In this document: positions 8,356-17,393 of the stretch, in pieces
Layout: each line of letters begins with the position of its first letter
Position numbering within the stretch: the first letter of the stretch is position 1
NCBI RefSeq assembly: GCF_018613195.1
Contig: NZ_JAGGQQ010000009.1
Location: forward strand, 1-64,000
Length of the DNA stretch: 64,000 bases
Direction: 5' to 3'
Origin: Bacillus sp. ISL-45
Lineage (GTDB): Bacteria; Bacillota; Bacilli; Bacillales; Cytobacillaceae
Made by a program: the position numbers and the translations under genes
The notes under the pieces: model-generated
Told to the model about the DNA's origin: nothing
Seen by the model: only the letters and a program-made list of their open reading frames with translations
The model's database searches: none

Positions 8356-8369
8356 GTGAAACGCTTTCA
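8356..8369. promoter_or_regulatory. Possible cre site
   Basis: GTGAAACGCTTTCA matches the relaxed CcpA pattern TGNAARCGNWWWCA at 12 of 14 positions. It lies about 40 bp downstream of the putative -10 box, in a roadblock position before the importer genes. Confidence 0.4.
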
Positions 8370-8443
8370 TAAAGTAGTCTGATGTTACCTTTAGCCTACT
8401 TATGTTAGGAGAGTTGTTTTGCGAAAAAGGGGGACAAGCAAAG

Positions 8444-10003
8444 GTGAGTAAGAAAGTAAAAGTATTTGCAGCAGTATTTATGAGTTTATTATTAATTTTG
8501 ACTGGATGTAACAATAGTAATTCTTCCGGTACGGAAGGAGAGAAATCGGCAACGGCCAGCGCTCCTGCGAAAACGGACAACACAGAATTAGTAGTTGGAC
8601 TGGATGATGATCCGCCGCAGCTGGATCCTCATTTCTCAACAGCAGCAGTTGACCGACAAGTATTCCATAGTATCTATGACAAGCTGGTTGACGTGGATGA
8701 AGAGCTTAACTTCGTTCCTATGCTTGCGGAAAAATGGGATATCTCAGAAGACGGTAAAACATATACCTTCACTTTACAAAAGGGAGTTACATTCCATGAT
8801 GGAACTCCGTTCAATGCAGAAGCAGTAAAATTCAACTTTGAGCGCATGATGGATCCAAATTCAGGTTCACCTCGTGCATCCGAATTATCATCCATTGAAA
8901 AAATTGAAGTGGTTGACGAAACGACATTGAAGGTTGTGCTTTCAGAGCCGTACAGCCCATTCCTGGCAGCATTGTCTGACCGTGCCGGCATGATGGTTTC
9001 TCCTAAAGCTGTACAAGAAAAAGGCAAGGATTTTGCCAACTCACCTGTAGGTACAGGTCCTTTCAAGTTTGTATCACGAGTGAAGCAAGACAAGATCGAA
9101 GTCGAAAAAAATGCAGAGTATTGGAACGGGGCACCAAAGTTTGAAAAAATCGTCTATCGCCCATATTCAGATGAAAACGTCAGGCTGACAAACCTTACAT
9201 CAGGCGATGTTGACATTATCAGCAAGGTTCCGCCAAAAGATGTCGAGAAGCTGAAGAAAGATTCAAACCTAACATTATCTGAGACAGGAGCTCTTGGCTT
9301 CCAGGGTCTATATTTGAACCACAATAGTGAGCCATTCAATAACAAAGCGCTTCGCCAGGCATTGGACATGGTCATTGACCGTGAAGCCATTATAAAGGTT
9401 GCGCTTCGTGATACTGGTGTACAAGCTGCGGGAGCTATTCCTCCTGGAACTTGGGCATATGACGATTCCATTAAACCAACTAAGAAGGATGTAGAAAAAG
9501 CCAAGAAAATCATGGCTGAAGCAGGGTATCCTGATGGATTTGAATTTACATTGCAGCTTTCTCCTAAGCCAGTGGAAGAGCAAATCTCGCAAATGATCCA
9601 ATCAATGGCTGCGGAAGCGGGTATCAAGGTTAAGCTTGAAATCGTCGAGTTCGGAACGATGCTTGATAACATGGATAACTCTAAATTTGATGCAGTCCGC
9701 TTAGGCTGGAGCGGAAGAACAGATCCAGATGGAAACATCTACGCCCTGTTCCACACTGACGGCTCTATTAACTACGGTTATTCTAACCCGGAAATGGACG
9801 AGCTGCTGGAACAGGCACGTGTTGAAACCGATCAAAAAGAACGTAAGAAAATTTACAGCAAAGCAACTGAACTTGGCAAGGAAGAAGTACCGTTCATATT
9901 CATCTACCACGAAAAGGATTACAAGGCATACAAAAACAACTTACAGGGCTATAAACACATCTCGGATCAAATGATGCGCTTCCACGACGTTTCATTTAAA
10001 TAA
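8444..10003 (+). CDS. Peptide ABC transporter substrate-binding lipoprotein (SBP family 5)
   Basis: Extracytoplasmic binding protein (519 aa) for peptides or similar solutes, family DppA/OppA (SBP_bac_5). The signal peptide ends in LTGC with Cys22 as lipid site, followed by an N/S/G linker. Family segments such as LAEKWDISEDGKTYTFTL, DGTPFNAEAVKFNFERM and PVGTGPF are clear. GTG 8444 with AGGGGGA upstream is preferred to ATG 8402. It is the first gene of a five-gene importer. The nearby gamma-glutamyltransferase suggests gamma-glutamyl peptides or glutathione as possible cargo, which is inference. Confidence 0.9.
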   Translation: MSKKVKVFAAVFMSLLLILTGCNNSNSSGTEGEKSATASAPAKTDNTELVVGLDDDPPQLDPHFSTAAVDRQVFHSIYDKLVDVDEELNFVPMLAEKWDISEDGKTYTFTLQKGVTFHDGTPFNAEAVKFNFERMMDPNSGSPRASELSSIEKIEVVDETTLKVVLSEPYSPFLAALSDRAGMMVSPKAVQEKGKDFANSPVGTGPFKFVSRVKQDKIEVEKNAEYWNGAPKFEKIVYRPYSDENVRLTNLTSGDVDIISKVPPKDVEKLKKDSNLTLSETGALGFQGLYLNHNSEPFNNKALRQALDMVIDREAIIKVALRDTGVQAAGAIPPGTWAYDDSIKPTKKDVEKAKKIMAEAGYPDGFEFTLQLSPKPVEEQISQMIQSMAAEAGIKVKLEIVEFGTMLDNMDNSKFDAVRLGWSGRTDPDGNIYALFHTDGSINYGYSNPEMDELLEQARVETDQKERKKIYSKATELGKEEVPFIFIYHEKDYKAYKNNLQGYKHISDQMMRFHDVSFK

Positions 10004-10018
10004 GCATTCTACTTGATT

Positions 10019-10044
10019 CGGCTTGGAGATCCATCTCCAAGCCG
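10019..10044 (+). promoter_or_regulatory. Intercistronic hairpin after binding protein
   Basis: CGGCTTGGAGAT pairs with ATCTCCAAGCCG, a 12-bp perfect inverted repeat with a 2-base centre and no proper U-run after it. Such hairpins usually protect the upstream mRNA or attenuate read-through, giving more binding protein than permease. Confidence 0.7.
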
Positions 10045-10080
10045 ATGTATTTTAAAAGCTGGAGAAAGGGAGGGAGCAGC

Positions 10081-11034
10081 GTGGTAAAATTTTTAATTCG
10101 CAGATTGGGACTTATGGTCGTTATTTTATTCTTAGTAAGCATCATCGTTTTTTCTTTAGTCCATCTTACTCCAGGCGACCCTGCAAGGATGATTCTAGGA
10201 CAAGAGGCTACAGAGGAGTCGCTGCAGGCATTGCGTGAACAAATGGGATTGAATGACCCTTTATACGTGCAATATTTTTCATGGGTCACGAATGTCCTCC
10301 AGGGAGACCTGGGAAATTCCCTGAAGGATAACACGCCAGTTCTTACCGTGCTGCTGCAAAAGCTGCCGGTCACGATCCAGCTGTCAATCATGTCATTTTT
10401 CATAGCGATGCTGATTGCCATCCCGGCTGGCATTATTTCAGCGACAAGAAAAGGAACGTTCTGGGACTACTTTGGCACAACCTTTGCCTTATCCGGAGTA
10501 TCAGTTCCCCCATTTTTCTTAGGTATTTTGCTCATTTTCATTTTTTCTATCTCGTTAGGGTGGCTGGCACCTTCAGGTTATGTCGAGCCATGGAAGGACT
10601 TTAAACAAAGTATGCTGTTAATGATCTTGCCTGCACTGGCAGTTGGTGTCCGATTGAGTGCTGAAATTACGAGGATGCTGCGTTCGAGCATGCTGGAAGT
10701 GCTGGAGGCGGATTATATCCGGACGGCCTATGCAAAAGGTGTATTAGAAAGAGGAGTCGTTATTGGCCATGCTTTGAAAAATGCACTTATACCGGTTGTA
10801 ACCGTTAGTGGATTGCAGTTAGCTACCTTCCTCGGCGGTGCGGTCATCACAGAAACGATTTTTGCGATACCAGGGATTGGGCGATTAGTAATTGATGCGA
10901 TCTTGACAAGGGATTTCCCGGTGGTGCAAGGAGCCGTTCTCTTCATGGCAATCGCTGTTGTCGTCGTTAACTTCTTTATTGATGTCCTATATTCCATTCT
11001 TGATCCAAGAATCAAGCTGACAGGGGGGCAGTGA
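10081..11034 (+). CDS. Peptide ABC transporter permease (DppB-like)
   Basis: Inner-membrane permease (317 aa) of the DppB/OppB family. It has an N-terminal membrane helix, the conserved VHLTPGDPARMILGQEA segment, and the coupling loop near residues 215-245 (EADYIRTAYAKG). GTG 10081 is preceded by GGGAGGG at 10069, and the longer ATG 10045 lies in the intercistronic hairpin region. It pairs with the DppC-like gene that starts 3 bp after its stop. Confidence 0.92.
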   Translation: MVKFLIRRLGLMVVILFLVSIIVFSLVHLTPGDPARMILGQEATEESLQALREQMGLNDPLYVQYFSWVTNVLQGDLGNSLKDNTPVLTVLLQKLPVTIQLSIMSFFIAMLIAIPAGIISATRKGTFWDYFGTTFALSGVSVPPFFLGILLIFIFSISLGWLAPSGYVEPWKDFKQSMLLMILPALAVGVRLSAEITRMLRSSMLEVLEADYIRTAYAKGVLERGVVIGHALKNALIPVVTVSGLQLATFLGGAVITETIFAIPGIGRLVIDAILTRDFPVVQGAVLFMAIAVVVVNFFIDVLYSILDPRIKLTGGQ

Positions 11035-11036
11035 CC

Positions 11037-11924
11037 ATGGAAGCACAGTTAGAACAAAAAGTCATCGTCGTTGAGAGCCCAAGAAAACGCAGGATGAAAG
11101 AAATGGGCTCCCGTTTCTTCCAGAATAAATTAGCCGTTGTTGGCGGTGCCTTTACACTTCTCCTTATTCTTATGGCTGTGTTCGCACCGCTCGTTGCGCC
11201 TTATAATCCAACGGAGCAGAATTATGCAAAGTTCCTCCAGAGTCCCAATTCAGAGAATCTGCTGGGCACGGATGAACTTGGCCGCGACATTTTCAGCCGG
11301 ATCATCTTTGGAGCAAGAGTTTCAATCCAGGCTGGGATTATATCGGTAGGAATCGCACTATTGATCGGTATTCCGATTGGCCTTTTCTCAGGATATTACA
11401 GAGGCGTTTTAGATGAGTTCGTTGTCATGCGTTTTACGGATGCATTGCTTTCATTCCCGCCGCTGGTACTGGCACTTTCACTGGCAGCGGTGCTCGGAGC
11501 TGGATTGCAGAATGCGATGATTGCAATCGGGATTATATTCACGCCAAACTTTATCCGGCTGGTAAGGGGAGAGGTGCTGAGCCAGAGGGAGCGTGAATAT
11601 GTTACAGCGGCAAAAGCTTCTGGAATCAGTGACCTTAAAATCATCTTCAGGCATATCCTGCCGAACTGTATGCCACCGATATTAGTCCAGGCAACACTCG
11701 CGATTGCGGCAGCGATCATATCGGAAGCTTCTTTAAGTTATCTTGGGCTGGGGACTCAGCCGCCAACACCTAGCTGGGGAGCAATGTTATCTATGGGACA
11801 GGGCTACCTTGGAGACGCACCCTGGATTTCTCTATTCCCGGGCCTGTTTATTTTTATGACTGTCCTATCCATCAACTTATTTGGTGATGGACTGCGTGAT
11901 GCATTGGATCCCAAGCTGAAGTGA
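11037..11924 (+). CDS. Peptide ABC transporter permease (DppC-like)
   Basis: Second permease (295 aa) of the importer, DppC/OppC family. Residues 1-25 are a basic cytoplasmic leader, followed by the family N-terminal helix, HNLLGTDELGRDIFSRI-like segment (here ENLLGTDELGRDIFSRI) and the coupling loop REREYVTAAKASG. ATG 11037 with GGGGGG at 11023 is better placed than GTG 11031. A 63-bp gap separates it from the ATPase pair. Confidence 0.92.
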   Translation: MEAQLEQKVIVVESPRKRRMKEMGSRFFQNKLAVVGGAFTLLLILMAVFAPLVAPYNPTEQNYAKFLQSPNSENLLGTDELGRDIFSRIIFGARVSIQAGIISVGIALLIGIPIGLFSGYYRGVLDEFVVMRFTDALLSFPPLVLALSLAAVLGAGLQNAMIAIGIIFTPNFIRLVRGEVLSQREREYVTAAKASGISDLKIIFRHILPNCMPPILVQATLAIAAAIISEASLSYLGLGTQPPTPSWGAMLSMGQGYLGDAPWISLFPGLFIFMTVLSINLFGDGLRDALDPKLK

Positions 11925-11987
11925 GGTTATTAGAATGACATTTCCATACACTGCTAATCTAGTAAAACGAAAGGAGGAGGCAATCAA

Positions 11988-13022
11988 ATGACACAGCCGT
12001 TATTGGAAGTTAAGAATCTGAAGGTCAGTTTTGCAGGGAAAAAGAAGAGTACAAATATAGTAGCGGGATTATCCTTTAATGTGGAAAAAGGGAAAACCCT
12101 TTGTATTGTTGGGGAATCAGGCTGTGGAAAAAGTATGACTTCCCTTTCGGTCATGGGCCTGCTTCCTAAGACCGGGGAAGCGGAAGGGGAAATTTTATTA
12201 AAAGGCGAAAACCTGACAGATAAGTCGATGAAACAGATGAGCAAGATTAGGGGCAACCAGATTTCGATGATTTTCCAGGAACCTATGACTTCGCTTAATC
12301 CCGTACAGACAGTTGGAAAGCAGATTGCCGAGACCATTATTCTCCACCAGAATGTAACCAAGAAGGAAGCGCGCCAGAAAGCGATTGAGATGCTTCAGCT
12401 AGTCGGCATCCCTTCACCGGAAAAACGGATCGATGCCTATCCCCACGAACTGAGCGGCGGAATGAGACAGAGGGTCATGATTGCGATCGCCCTTAGCTGC
12501 AATCCGGAACTGCTGATTGCGGATGAACCGACCACAGCTCTTGATGTAACGATCCAGGCACAGATTCTTGACCTGATGAAGAACCTGCAAAAAGACCTGG
12601 ATATGGGAATTATCATGATCACCCATGACCTGGCGGTTGTTTCTGAGATGGCGGATACAGTACTGGTCATGTATGCGGGAAAAGCGGTTGAATATGGCAC
12701 CCGAAAATCCATTTTCAACAATCCGATGCATCCCTATACACAGGGGTTGATGAAGTGCATCCCCGATGTAGATGCTGAAGAAGATGTGGAGGAACTTTTT
12801 GTGATAAAAGGTTCTGTGCCATCTCCGGATGCCATGCCAGCAGGCTGCAGATTTGCCGATCGCTGTCCGCATGTACAGGAAATCTGCAGGGCAAAATCCC
12901 CGGGTCTTGAGCAAGTCGATTTAGATCACACCGTAAGCTGCTGGAAATACACTGATTTATGGAAGGAAGGTGAGGCAAATGGGCCAGCCATTAGCGAAGT
13001 TGCCGTCGGAAAATCTTCTTGA
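11988..13022 (+). CDS. Peptide ABC transporter ATPase (DppD/OppD-like)
   Basis: First of two ATPases of the importer (344 aa). Walker A GESGCGKS (42-49), signature LSGGMRQR, Walker [13 protein letters not shown] and the switch THDLAVV are present. The C-terminal oligopeptide-transporter domain holds the cysteine cluster [14 protein letters not shown], plus a further Cys, which in relatives binds a [4Fe-4S] cluster. AAGGAGGAGG precedes ATG 11988. The 3' end overlaps the next ATPase gene by 44 bp. Confidence 0.93.
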   Translation: MTQPLLEVKNLKVSFAGKKKSTNIVAGLSFNVEKGKTLCIVGESGCGKSMTSLSVMGLLPKTGEAEGEILLKGENLTDKSMKQMSKIRGNQISMIFQEPMTSLNPVQTVGKQIAETIILHQNVTKKEARQKAIEMLQLVGIPSPEKRIDAYPHELSGGMRQRVMIAIALSCNPELLIADEPTTALDVTIQAQILDLMKNLQKDLDMGIIMITHDLAVVSEMADTVLVMYAGKAVEYGTRKSIFNNPMHPYTQGLMKCIPDVDAEEDVEELFVIKGSVPSPDAMPAGCRFADRCPHVQEICRAKSPGLEQVDLDHTVSCWKYTDLWKEGEANGPAISEVAVGKSS

Positions 13023-13968
13023 TGTACAGGACTTGAAGAAACACTTTCCTGTCGGTGATCAAGGATTCTTTGGAGAAAAACAGGTGGTAAAGGCATTGGA
13101 TGGTATCACCTTTACTCTAAAAAGAGGCGAAACGCTGGGCATCGTAGGCGAATCTGGATGTGGCAAATCTACGATGGGCCGGGCCATCCTCAGGCTTCAC
13201 GAACCAAGCTCAGGAACAATCGTTTATGACGGAAAGGATATCACCAATGTTTCCAAGCGGCAGATGCGTGATAACCGGAAGGATATGCAGATTATTTTCC
13301 AGGATCCATATGGTTCCCTGAATCCAAGGATGACTGTGGGCACGATGCTGTCAGAAATCGTTGAAACCCATAAAATTGTTTCGAGAAAAGAGCTGTATGA
13401 TTATGTTTGCAATCTGCTCGTAGAAGTTGGGCTTTCGGAACAACATTATTACCGCTTCCCGCATGAGTTTTCCGGCGGGCAACGCCAGAGGGTGAGTATC
13501 GCGCGCGCGCTATGCACGAATCCGAAGCTGATAGTTTGCGATGAAGCGGTCTCCGCGTTGGATGTATCAGTCCAGTCACAGATCCTGAACCTGCTGCAGC
13601 GCTTAAAAAAGGAGCATCAGCTGACCTATCTGTTTATATCCCACGACCTTAGCGTAGTGAAGCATGTAAGCGATCGTGTTGCCGTCATGTACTTAGGGAA
13701 AATGGTCGAACTGGCTGATAAGAAAGATCTTTATGATAATCCGCTGCACCCTTATACAAAGGCCTTACTTTCTGCCATTCCTTCAACCAAGGAAGAGAAG
13801 AAACGGGAAAGGGTTATTTTAAAAGGGGATGTACCAAGCCCGATCAATGTTCCGAGTGGCTGCCGTTTCCATACAAGATGCCCGCTTGCTACCGATCGAT
13901 GCAGGGCAGAAGAGCCGGCATTCAGAGAAGTTAGCGAGAACCATTTTGCATCCTGCCATTATGCATAA
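12979..13968 (+). CDS. Peptide ABC transporter ATPase (DppF/OppF-like)
   Basis: Second ATPase of the importer (329 aa). Walker A GESGCGKS (57-64), signature FSGGQRQR, Walker B LIVCDEAVSALD and SHDLSVVKHVSD are seen. The C-terminal domain again carries CRFHTRCPLATDRC. Start ATG 12979 (RBS AAGGTGAGG) lies inside the previous gene, so translation is coupled; GTG 12970 is an alternative. It is the last gene before a terminator at 13978. Confidence 0.92.
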   Translation: MGQPLAKLPSENLLDVQDLKKHFPVGDQGFFGEKQVVKALDGITFTLKRGETLGIVGESGCGKSTMGRAILRLHEPSSGTIVYDGKDITNVSKRQMRDNRKDMQIIFQDPYGSLNPRMTVGTMLSEIVETHKIVSRKELYDYVCNLLVEVGLSEQHYYRFPHEFSGGQRQRVSIARALCTNPKLIVCDEAVSALDVSVQSQILNLLQRLKKEHQLTYLFISHDLSVVKHVSDRVAVMYLGKMVELADKKDLYDNPLHPYTKALLSAIPSTKEEKKRERVILKGDVPSPINVPSGCRFHTRCPLATDRCRAEEPAFREVSENHFASCHYA

Positions 13969-13977
13969 CTTGGGAAA

Positions 13978-14008
13978 GTCCTTGCCTAGTTGGTAAGGAC
14001 GTTTCTTT
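13978..14008 (+). terminator. Terminator of peptide importer
   Basis: GTCCTTGCC (13978-13986) pairs with GGTAAGGAC (13992-14000), one G-T pair, 5-base loop, followed by GTTTCTTT. Confidence 0.75.
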
Positions 14009-14037
14009 CGAGATAAAAAAGGAACGCGGTTATAAAG

Positions 14038-14190
14038 AAGCTCTTTTCGGATTGGTTGTTGCTTTTCGGACATATTTCCGGGGCTCTTTTCGAAGGTGCT
14101 TCAACAACTGATATGCGAAAACATTCGTGAAAACCCAGAAGCCGGTTTTTACTTTGGATGTGAAAGCTACAAGGTTTACGAAAAGAGCTT
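14038..14190. repeat. Inverted-repeat element, AAGCTCTTTTCG family, 153 bp
   Basis: The element is bounded by perfect 12-bp inverted repeats AAGCTCTTTTCG (14038-14049) and CGAAAAGAGCTT (14179-14190), with an extra GCTCTTTTCG copy at 14083. A relative with the same ends and flank (GGTTGTT inside the left end, AACAA outside the right end) lies at 26402-26473. It is non-coding and resembles a MITE or structured dispersed repeat. Confidence 0.65.
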
Positions 14191-14205
14191 AACAAAAAGA
14201 GAATA

Positions 14206-14249
14206 TTTCATTTGTAAGGCTAATAAGTTAAATTGACTTACAAATGAAA
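14206..14249. promoter_or_regulatory. 13-bp palindrome before ggt-like gene
   Basis: TTTCATTTGTAAG (14206-14218) and CTTACAAATGAAA (14237-14249) form a perfect inverted repeat with an 18-bp spacer, 29 bp before the start at 14279. It may be an operator, possibly for the Lrp-type regulator, or a leader hairpin. Confidence 0.55.
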
Positions 14250-14278
14250 GTTACCATCTTTGAGGGGGAGATCCATTC

Positions 14279-15889
14279 ATGAACGTAGATTATCTAAATT
14301 ATCCATACCAATCACAAAGAACCGTAACCTTTGCCAGGAATGGCATGGTTGCCACTTCTCAGCCGCTGGCAGCTCAAGCGGGACTGGACATTTTAAAAAA
14401 GGGCGGAAATGCCATTGATGCAGCGATTGCGACAGCAGCATGCCTGACAGTTGTTGAGCCAACTTCCAACGGAATCGGCGGCGATGCCTTCGCATTAGTG
14501 TGGGTAAAAGGGGAACTACATGGCCTGAACGCCAGCGGCCCGGCACCAAAAAGCATCTCGATTGATGCGGTCAAGGAAAAGGGGCATGAAAAAATGCCGA
14601 CCTTCGGATTGGTTCCTGTTACCGTTCCAGGTGTACCGGCAGCATGGGCTGAGCTGTCGAAACGATTTGGCAAACTGCCTTTAACAGAGGTATTACAGCC
14701 GGCGATCGACTATGCAGAAAAGGGATATCCTCTGTCACCGGTTCTCGGCAAGTACTGGAATATTGCTTATGAAAAGTTTAAAGAAATTTTTACGGGTGAT
14801 GAATACAAAGGCTGGTTTGAAACATTTGCACCTGACGGTAAGGCGCCTCAGATAGGGGAGGTCTGGAAATCTGAAGGCCATGCAAGCACCTTGCGCCAGA
14901 TTGCCGAAACAAACGGAGAAAGCTTTTACCGTGGGGAACTGGCAGAAAAAATTGATGAGTTTTCAAAACAGCATGGCGGCTTTATCTCAAAAGAGGATTT
15001 AGCTGCATACAAGCCAGAATGGGTACAGCCGATTAAGGTCAATTACAGAGGCTATGATGTCTGGGAAATCCCGCCGAATGGGCAGGGCATTGTTGCCTTG
15101 ATGGCGCTGAATATGCTGAAGGGCTATGAACTGAATGGAAAAGAGTCTGTAGATACATACCACAAGCAAATCGAAGCGATGAAGCTTGCATTCACGGATG
15201 CAAAGAAATATGTAACCGACCCCGAGAGAATGACAGTCACATCTGAGCAGCTTTTATCTGAGGAGTATGCAGAAGCAAGAAGAAGCTTGATTGGTGAAAA
15301 CGCCCGCCTGCCAGAGCCTGGAACACCTCCAAAGGGCGGAACCGTTTATCTGGCTGCAGCGGATGGTGAAGGAAATATGATTTCATTCATCCAGAGTAAT
15401 TATATGGGCTTTGGCTCCGGAATTGTCATTCCTGGAACAGGTATTGGCCTGCAAAACCGCGGAGCTGATTTTTCACTGGATCCGTCTCATGATAATCGCC
15501 TTGAGCCAGGCAAAAAGACGTACCATACGATCATTCCAGGATTCTTGACAAAGGATAATGAAGCAGTTGGTCCATTCGGAGTAATGGGCGGCTACATGCA
15601 GCCACAGGGCCATGCTCAGGTGATCATGAACACAATTGACTTCAGCCTGAACCCGCAGGCTGCGCTGGATTCGCCTCGCTGGCAATGGATGGAGGGCAAT
15701 AAGGTAGTTGTTGAGAATACTTTCCCTGCTCACATTGCCCAGGCGCTGGCCAGGAAAGGTCACGATATCCAATTTGCATTGGATGGAGGCGGATTCGGCA
15801 GAGGCCAGATTATCTGGAGAGACCCTGTAACCGGAGTGCTTTCCGGCGGCACAGAGTCAAGGACGGATGGGGCAATCGCAGCTTGGTAA
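14279..15889 (+). CDS. ywrD: Gamma-glutamyltransferase family protein (YwrD-like)
   Basis: Ntn-hydrolase of the gamma-glutamyltranspeptidase family (536 aa), which transfers or hydrolyses gamma-glutamyl groups. The expected self-cleavage nucleophile is Thr355 in PPKGGTVYLAAAD, and the glycine-rich segments GNAIDAAIATAACL and GIGGDAFALVW are typical. There is no signal peptide, unlike secreted Ggt, which agrees with the cytoplasmic YwrD subgroup. GAGGGGGAG precedes ATG 14279. Two chromate-transporter genes follow, the same neighbours as in B. subtilis ywrDCBA. The preceding importer could supply substrates. Confidence 0.88.
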   Translation: MNVDYLNYPYQSQRTVTFARNGMVATSQPLAAQAGLDILKKGGNAIDAAIATAACLTVVEPTSNGIGGDAFALVWVKGELHGLNASGPAPKSISIDAVKEKGHEKMPTFGLVPVTVPGVPAAWAELSKRFGKLPLTEVLQPAIDYAEKGYPLSPVLGKYWNIAYEKFKEIFTGDEYKGWFETFAPDGKAPQIGEVWKSEGHASTLRQIAETNGESFYRGELAEKIDEFSKQHGGFISKEDLAAYKPEWVQPIKVNYRGYDVWEIPPNGQGIVALMALNMLKGYELNGKESVDTYHKQIEAMKLAFTDAKKYVTDPERMTVTSEQLLSEEYAEARRSLIGENARLPEPGTPPKGGTVYLAAADGEGNMISFIQSNYMGFGSGIVIPGTGIGLQNRGADFSLDPSHDNRLEPGKKTYHTIIPGFLTKDNEAVGPFGVMGGYMQPQGHAQVIMNTIDFSLNPQAALDSPRWQWMEGNKVVVENTFPAHIAQALARKGHDIQFALDGGGFGRGQIIWRDPVTGVLSGGTESRTDGAIAAW

Positions 15890-15907
15890 TCTCAAAAAAG
15901 GTGTTGA

Positions 15908-16486
15908 ATGAAAATGAAACAGCTTGATCTATTCCTGGCATTTTTCCGAGTTGGAATGCTGGGGTATGGCGGCGGCCCATCATCGATCCCGCTCGTTCAT
16001 AAAGAAGTAGTCGAGAAATATAAGTGGATGAATGATGATGAGTTTGCTGATGTTTTAGCCCTGGGCAATACCCTTCCAGGACCGATTGCCACCAAGATGG
16101 CGGGTTATATCGGGTACAGGGTTGCAGGTTTTACAGGAATGGTGAATGCCGTGATGGCAACAATTGTCCCGACCATACTGTTGATGATTGTTTTACTGAC
16201 CTCGATTTCTTCATTTAAAGATCTGCCCTGGGTTGCTGGCATGACAAAAGCAGTCGTTCCAGTCGTAGGTGTCATGCTCGCAACCTTGACTTGGGATTTC
16301 TTTAAGAAATCAAATGAAACGCTGGGAAAGGTGAACGCGGGTTTAATGGTTGTTGGCGGACTTATCCTGATGGAAGTATTGAATGTCCATCCAGCCATCC
16401 TGATCCTCGTGCTGTTAATTCTGGCTATAGCTAAAAAAGATAAGACTCCTAAGGTGGAGAAAAAGATTGAAAGAGGTGTAGGCTGA
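15908..16486 (+). CDS. ywrB: Chromate transporter subunit (YwrB-like)
   Basis: Half-size CHR-family membrane protein (192 aa) that works as a heterodimer with the next gene. It has the hallmark GGGPSSIPLVHKE near the N-terminus, NTLPGPIATKMAGYIGYR, and about five membrane helices. Chromate or sulfate anion export is the family role. The start is ATG 15908 or ATG 15914, with AAGGTG just before. The stop overlaps the partner's start (ATGA). Confidence 0.87.
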   Translation: MKMKQLDLFLAFFRVGMLGYGGGPSSIPLVHKEVVEKYKWMNDDEFADVLALGNTLPGPIATKMAGYIGYRVAGFTGMVNAVMATIVPTILLMIVLLTSISSFKDLPWVAGMTKAVVPVVGVMLATLTWDFFKKSNETLGKVNAGLMVVGGLILMEVLNVHPAILILVLLILAIAKKDKTPKVEKKIERGVG

Positions 16487-17013
16487 TGATTTATTGGCAG
16501 ATATTCCTCGCCTTTTTCATCCCGGGAATCGTTGGTTACGGGGGAGGTCCTGCATCGATTCCCCTGGTGGAAAATGAAGTGGTCGACCGCTATGGATGGA
16601 TGACGGTACCCGAATTCAGCGAAGTGCTGGCGATTGGAAATGCATTGCCTGGACCAATCGCGACAAAAATGGCAGGTTATATAGGATATGAGCAGGGCGG
16701 GATACTAGGTGCTGTTGTCGGCATTTTCGCAACGGTTGCTCCTTCACTGATCTTAATGATTTTCCTCCTTGGAGTATTGTACCGTTTTAAAGATTCGCCA
16801 AAAGTCAAAAGAATGACGAATTATATCAGGCCGATCATTGCCGTATTGCTCGGTGTCATGACTTTCAACTTTTTCTTTAACTCTTATTTAGACACAGGCA
16901 TTATACAAACGATCTTTTTGATTGTTGCCAGCTACCTGCTGCTTGAAAAATGGAAGGTTCATCCTGCCTATGTCATCACAGCTTCGTTAGCGTATGGCGG
17001 TTTATTTTTATAA
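16486..17013 (+). CDS. ywrA: Chromate transporter subunit (YwrA-like)
   Basis: Second half-size CHR protein (175 aa), a paralogue of the preceding gene, with GGGPASIPLVENEVVDRYGWM and NALPGPIATKMAGYIGYE. Paired short-chain CHR proteins must be made together, and the 1-bp overlap supports tight coupling. A terminator follows directly. The physiological substrate in this context (gamma-glutamyltransferase operon) is not known. Confidence 0.87.
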   Translation: MIYWQIFLAFFIPGIVGYGGGPASIPLVENEVVDRYGWMTVPEFSEVLAIGNALPGPIATKMAGYIGYEQGGILGAVVGIFATVAPSLILMIFLLGVLYRFKDSPKVKRMTNYIRPIIAVLLGVMTFNFFFNSYLDTGIIQTIFLIVASYLLLEKWKVHPAYVITASLAYGGLFL

Positions 17014-17019
17014 TGGTAA

Positions 17020-17051
17020 AGAGCCCATCCAGGGAAAGGATGGGCTTTTAC
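17020..17051 (+). terminator. Terminator of ggt-chromate operon
   Basis: AGCCCATCC (17022-17030) pairs with GGATGGGCT (17038-17046) across a 7-base loop, followed by TTTTA. Confidence 0.88.
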
Positions 17052-17062
17052 TGTATATGAAA

Positions 17063-17345
17063 CTCCGACATAAGGGTACGATTCGGGTCTAAAGGTACCC
17101 TTATAGAAAGGGTAGCTCCGACATAAGGATACGATTCGGGTCTAAAGGTACCCTTATAGAAAGGGAAACTCCGACATAAGGGTACGATTCGGGTCTAAAG
17201 GTACCCTTATGGGAAGAAAAGCTCCGTCATAAGGGTACGATTCGGGTCTAAATGTGCCCTTATGAGAAGAAAAGCTCCGGCATTAGGATACGATTCAAGC
17301 TTAAAGGTACCCTTATGGGAAGGTAATCTCCCTTATAAGGGTACT
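17063..17345. repeat. Tandem array of 53-bp hairpin units
   Basis: Units start at 17063, 17116, 17169, 17222, 17275 and (partial) 17328, exactly 53 bp apart. Each full unit contains ATAAGGGTAC, a 15-base loop and GTACCCTTAT, a perfect 10-bp stem in the best copies. In unit 4 the change to GTGCCC keeps a G-U pair. The array lies between two convergent operons (+ ending 17013, - ending 17394). No other terminator is evident for the minus operon, so the hairpins may also stop transcription. Confidence 0.9.
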
Positions 17346-17393
17346 TTTAGTGTCAACTTTTGATGTGCAAGAAAGAAAATTTCCGGCAAGAAC

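Noticed and set aside
14038-14190. Possible insertion sequence or CRISPR remnant
   Set aside because: No transposase frame and no regular spacer/repeat pattern; only one inverted pair, best kept as a small dispersed element.
17063-17345. CRISPR array with palindromic repeats
   Set aside because: Whole 53-bp units repeat, including what would be spacers, so this is a simple tandem array.
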